This document shows, piece by piece, positions 61,667 through 64,000 of a stretch of DNA of 64,000 nucleotides (position 1 is the first letter of the stretch; each line of letters starts with the position of its first letter). A model generated the notes under the pieces. The model was not told the DNA's origin. It made no database searches and worked only from the letters and a program-made list of their open reading frames with translations. The position numbers were made by a program, and so were the translations under genes. The stretch spans positions 596,717 through 660,716 of the forward strand of contig NZ_BSDC01000002.1 in assembly GCF_030268045.1 (NCBI RefSeq), written 5' to 3'. Source of the DNA: Geothrix edaphica. GTDB taxonomy: Bacteria; Acidobacteriota; Holophagae; Holophagales; Holophagaceae.

Positions 61667-61790
61667 GCCTAACCTCGCGCTCAACTCGGACCCAACCGCA
61701 CGTGCCTTCCGCTCTCCCCCGTGCGCTGGGATTTCCGCTCCCCTCTCATCGCCCGGTCGCGGTTGGGCCGGTTAGCTTCCATCGTTAGGC
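61667..61790 (+). repeat. attC-R1 recombination site
   Basis: A 124-bp site from GCCTAAC (61667-61673) to GTTAGGC (61784-61790). The arm GCTCAACTCGGACC pairs with GGGCCGGTTAGC, with the unpaired C in the L'' strand that sets orientation: cassettes read rightwards. Its inner arms (CCCAACCGCACG) resemble attC-L1 in the left array. Confidence 0.85.
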
Positions 61791-61796
61791 CGCCAA

Positions 61797-62288
61797 ATGA
61801 CGCACTTCATCTACCCTTTGATTGGTTTGACCGCACTCTTCATTTGGTGGCGGTTCTTCCGCATTTCTCGCCCCGATTTGCCACCACTTTTTATGGAACC
61901 CGACGATCCGTTGATGAGTGAGGCAATGCAGAAGGCTGTGGCCTCCATTCCGCAGTTTCTTGACCTAGTTGACCAACCCAACAATGGTGTACGGGTCAAA
62001 GTCCCATTCATTTCTAGTTCTGGAGAAAAGGAATTCCTTTGGGCTGAAATGCTCGGCTTGGAAAATTCTCAGATGAGTGTGCGCTACCTCACCCCGCCGA
62101 TTACTCATACCGGACGGTTAGAGCGCATCCATACTCATTCAATCTCTGAATTGGTGGATTGGCAGGTTGAATCGCCAAGCGGAAGTTACACAGGTGGTTT
62201 TACGATGCGTGTCATGTTTGTTCGTGGCCGCGAACAATGGGGCCACTTACCCCCGCAACTTGAAATCGAAGAACAAAAGTATGTCTAG
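61797..62288 (+). CDS. Membrane-anchored DUF2314-type cassette protein, 163 aa
   Basis: A single N-terminal helix (FIYPLIGLTALFIWWRFF) anchors a DUF2314-like domain: AMQKAVASIPQFLDLV, GVRVKVPF, EKEFLWAEMLGLE and SELVDWQVES followed by a Gly-Gly-Phe-Thr segment near the end. The domain is common in accessory DNA and has unknown function. The ATG follows the attC-R1 core by 6 bases and the stop precedes attC-R2 by 8 bases, the typical tight cassette fit. Codon use is AT-richer than the flanking chromosome. Confidence 0.8.
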   Translation: MTHFIYPLIGLTALFIWWRFFRISRPDLPPLFMEPDDPLMSEAMQKAVASIPQFLDLVDQPNNGVRVKVPFISSSGEKEFLWAEMLGLENSQMSVRYLTPPITHTGRLERIHTHSISELVDWQVESPSGSYTGGFTMRVMFVRGREQWGHLPPQLEIEEQKYV

Positions 62289-62296
62289 GCTCGTCG

Positions 62297-62420
62297 GCCT
62301 AACCTCTCGCTCAACTCGGACCCCGCCTGCATTGCCTTCCGCTCTTTCTCTTCGTTCCGCTTTCTCGGCTCCGCTCATCGTCTCGGTGCAGGCGGGGCCG
62401 CTTAGCTTCCTTCGTTAGGC
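62297..62420 (+). repeat. attC-R2 recombination site
   Basis: A 124-bp site, GCCTAAC at 62297-62303 and GTTAGGC at 62414-62420. Arms TCAACTCGGACCCCGCCTGC and GTGCAGGCGGGGCCGCTTAG pair almost fully, leaving the extrahelical bases expected of attC. Confidence 0.9.
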
Positions 62421-62425
62421 CTCCA

Positions 62426-62704
62426 ATGAAACGCACGTGCCCCAAGTGCGCTGGGCAACTCCCGCAGAAAGCCGAATGGTGCCCGAATTGCCGTGCACTC
62501 ACGCCTGGAACCATCCTTCCGGCTTGGGCTCTAACTTTTGGCCTGCTCTTTCTGTCAGCCTGCCTGTTTTGCCTCTATTCTTATGCCGTGAACCCTAAGC
62601 CAAATTACTTGATGGCACTCGGTCCATGCATTCCATTTGCGTATAAATTCCTTTCCACCTACTTCCGTCTTATCGGCAGAAACAAACCTATCCCGTCGGC
62701 CTAA
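62426..62704 (+). CDS. Zinc-ribbon membrane cassette protein, 92 aa
   Basis: The N-terminus carries C-x2-C...C-x2-C (CPKC at 5-8, CPNC at 19-22), a small zinc ribbon, followed by two hydrophobic helices (ILPAWALTFGLLFLSACLF and NYLMALGPCIPFAYKFLST) and a basic tail. No specific family is recognised. The ATG is 6 bases after attC-R2, and the TAA stop lies inside the attC-R3 core GCCTAAC. Confidence 0.75.
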   Translation: MKRTCPKCAGQLPQKAEWCPNCRALTPGTILPAWALTFGLLFLSACLFCLYSYAVNPKPNYLMALGPCIPFAYKFLSTYFRLIGRNKPIPSA

Positions 62705-62821
62705 CCCTTGGCTCAACTCGGACCCCGCCTGCATTGTCTTCCGCTCTCTCTCAACATTTTGCTATCCCGGCTTCGTTCAGCGCCTCGGCGCAGGCGGTGC
62801 CGGTTAGCCCACCCGTTAGGC
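62699..62821 (+). repeat. attC-R3 recombination site
   Basis: A 123-bp site, GCCTAAC at 62699-62705 and GTTAGGC at 62815-62821, with arms CCCCGCCTGCATT and GCGCAGGCGGTGCCGGTTAG. It contributes the stop codon of the upstream cassette gene. Confidence 0.9.
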
Positions 62822-62827
62822 AGTCTC

Positions 62828-63367
62828 TTGATCCCAACTCTGACCATTAGTGCCCTGGTAATGCTCCTCCCTGCGCAGAGCACGGAGGGGCAGGCGATTA
62901 GGGCAACGGTCGGGCCACGCCGAATCTCTGTCCCTGCCGGATTGGTTATGCTCGTCAAAAAGGGAAACCAATACGGGGCACTGAGGTTCTCAGCAGTGAA
63001 ACCCGACGAAGAGAAGGGTTGGGGATCTGCTGAATTCGAATCAACGTTTCAAGGCGATGGAAGTGGTTCCTTCTCACGATCAAACACTTCAATCCGCAAA
63101 GGCAAGGTTCACGCGAAATCGTTAGTTGGCATCGGCCGGATGTCGTTCCAAGTGGGCAATACGACATTACGAATCGGCCCCTTTAAGTTCTATTACCACT
63201 TTCCAAACTGGGTCGACATGTGGCCGGCAGGAGAACTCGAAGGTGATTATGGTTACGAGTTCAGTTTGGTTCGGGCCACTGAATTATCTACGATCGATGT
63301 CCATTCGCCTGCACTCAGGTGGTATCACTTTGATCGAAACAATAGTGTTGAAATTACTCTCCCATAG
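62828..63367 (+). CDS. Cassette-encoded hypothetical protein, 179 aa
   Basis: The frame is open across the cassette. TTG 62828, 7 bases after attC-R3, gives a short hydrophobic leader-like N-terminus (IPTLTISALVMLLPAQS); ATG 62861 is an alternative. The body is beta-rich: GPRRISVPAGLVMLVKKG, WGSAEFESTFQGDGSGSF and LVGIGRMSFQVGNTTLRIG, with an aromatic stretch FKFYYHFPNWVDMWPAGELE. No family is recognised. The stop is 14 bases before attC-R4. Possibly exported. Confidence 0.65.
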   Translation: MIPTLTISALVMLLPAQSTEGQAIRATVGPRRISVPAGLVMLVKKGNQYGALRFSAVKPDEEKGWGSAEFESTFQGDGSGSFSRSNTSIRKGKVHAKSLVGIGRMSFQVGNTTLRIGPFKFYYHFPNWVDMWPAGELEGDYGYEFSLVRATELSTIDVHSPALRWYHFDRNNSVEITLP

Positions 63368-63381
63368 TGTAGGCCCAGCCT

Positions 63382-63505
63382 GCCTAACCCTCCGCTCAAC
63401 TCGGACCCCGCCTGCATTGCCTTCCGCTCTCTCTCAGCTTCTCGCTTTCTCGGCTCCGTTCAGCGCCTCGGTGCAGGCGGGTCCGGTTAGCTTCATTCGT
63501 TAGGC
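63382..63505 (+). repeat. attC-R4 recombination site
   Basis: A 124-bp site, GCCTAAC at 63382-63388 and GTTAGGC at 63499-63505. The best preserved site in the window: arms TCAACTCGGACCCCGCCTGC and GTGCAGGCGGGTCCGGTTAG. Confidence 0.92.
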
Positions 63506-63512
63506 AGGCTAC

Positions 63513-63713
63513 ATGATTGAGAGAATCGCCATCGCTTCTATCGGAATGGCATGGTTTCTTTTTACTGCCTACAACTTTCGAATTGGTCGAGCGAAGAACC
63601 GCGGTAGTGGTTGGGCTTACAGAAGAAAGGACCCGTCCTTGTTTTGGTTTAACGTGGTTGGGCACCTGATGATTTCGGGCATAATTTTGTCAGCAGCAAT
63701 TTTTAAAAAATGA
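63513..63713 (+). CDS. Small two-helix membrane cassette protein, 66 aa
   Basis: Helix one (IAIASIGMAWFLFTAYNF) and helix two (NVVGHLMISGIILSAAIF) are joined by a basic, Gly-rich cytoplasmic-type loop (RIGRAKNRGSGWAYRRKD). No family is recognised; the size and layout suit a small membrane regulator or toxin-like peptide, which cannot be decided here. The start is 7 bases after attC-R4 and the stop 9 bases before attC-R5. Confidence 0.65.
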   Translation: MIERIAIASIGMAWFLFTAYNFRIGRAKNRGSGWAYRRKDPSLFWFNVVGHLMISGIILSAAIFKK

Positions 63714-63722
63714 GACAGCCCT

Positions 63723-63846
63723 GCCTAACCCTCCGCTCAAGTCGGACCCCGCCTGCATTGCCTTCCGTTCTATCTCATCATTTCGCTATCTCGGCTTTGC
63801 TCATCGCCTCGGTGCAGGCGTGGCCGCTTAGCTTCCTTCGTTAGGC
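63723..63846 (+). repeat. attC-R5 recombination site
   Basis: A 124-bp site, GCCTAAC at 63723-63729 and GTTAGGC at 63840-63846, with the usual arms slightly diverged (TCAAGTCGGACC, GGCGTGGCCGCTTAG). It is the last site before the window ends. Confidence 0.88.
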
Positions 63847-63920
63847 CGACGTGGGCGGGCTCTGACGTCCTCCCCACTTCTATACCAAGGATGTTGAGAG
63901 TCCTGGGTTAAGGGTTGTCT

Positions 63921-63969
63921 CGCTGGGATTCGCGGAGGGAGGCGTAGCCGACCGGAGTGAATCCCAGCG
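63921..63969. repeat. Inverted repeat near the window end
   Basis: CGCTGGGATTC (63921-63931) and GAATCCCAGCG (63959-63969) are exact inverted 11-mers around a 27-base GC-rich loop. It may be an extragenic palindrome or the end of the array. No gene is seen from 63847 to the end of the window. Confidence 0.5.
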
Positions 63970-64000
63970 GCGCGCGGCTTCGGCTGGTGTTTGATCGCCG

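Overview
The window is high-GC bacterial chromosome with dense, mostly compact operons. The gene set (MglA-type GTPase signalling, dnaK-dnaJ-hspR, agmatine-to-putrescine genes, short chromate-transporter pairs, large secreted BNR-repeat proteins) and the host codon use point to a Gram-negative soil or sediment bacterium, probably an acidobacterium of the Holophaga/Geothrix type. That assignment is an inference from gene style, because no rRNA or tRNA was seen.

Bases 1-41,900 are core chromosome. In order they hold a partial secreted protein and a zinc-ribbon protein; meaB; aguB-aguA; a CocE/NonD-type hydrolase; an operon of a sigma factor, a DnaC-like ATPase, an MMPL exporter and a MidA-type methyltransferase; hspR-dnaJ-dnaK; yacG; a minus-strand run of two chromate-transporter halves, a CaiB-type CoA-transferase and an HMG-CoA-lyase-like enzyme; a dicarboxylate/tricarboxylate uptake locus (porin and DASS symporter facing a periplasmic binding protein and a TctD/TctE-like two-component pair); a GT2 glycosyltransferase; an orphan response regulator behind a 268-bp nested palindrome; an 800-residue MglA GTPase-PAS-histidine kinase-receiver fusion; the envelope and isoprenoid operon uppS-cdsA-dxr-rseP; a BNR-repeat secreted protein; a PAS histidine kinase; and small stress or envelope genes.

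Bases 42,041-56,634 look like a 14.6-kb integrated island of lower GC. Its two ends share a diverged promoter plus 5' gene segment ending in an identical 13-bp core. The left copy (host codon use) is a truncated gene, and the right copy (AT-rich) is fused in frame to the GC-rich remainder of a 63-codon gene. This is the pattern left when an element integrates into the 5' end of a gene and supplies a replacement start. The island carries an RHS/YD-repeat polymorphic toxin with a PKD plus five Ig-like insert and an M15-peptidase-like tip, a likely periplasmic immunity protein, an orphan JAMM-like toxin tip with its own neighbour, a small tyrosine recombinase, and an integron-type gene cassette array.

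The array has at least four full attC sites of about 124 bp plus one partial site, with cassettes reading leftwards. A second array of the same attC family (61,346-63,846) lies outside the island and reads rightwards. Between the two is a 4.6-kb block of ordinary genes (small ORF, ribF, terC, rsmE, an M28 peptidase). No integron integrase is visible, so both are CALIN-like arrays (clusters of attC sites lacking an integron integrase). The most notable items are the paired divergent arrays, the integration-site signature, the polymorphic toxin with periplasmic logic, and the GTPase-kinase-receiver fusion.
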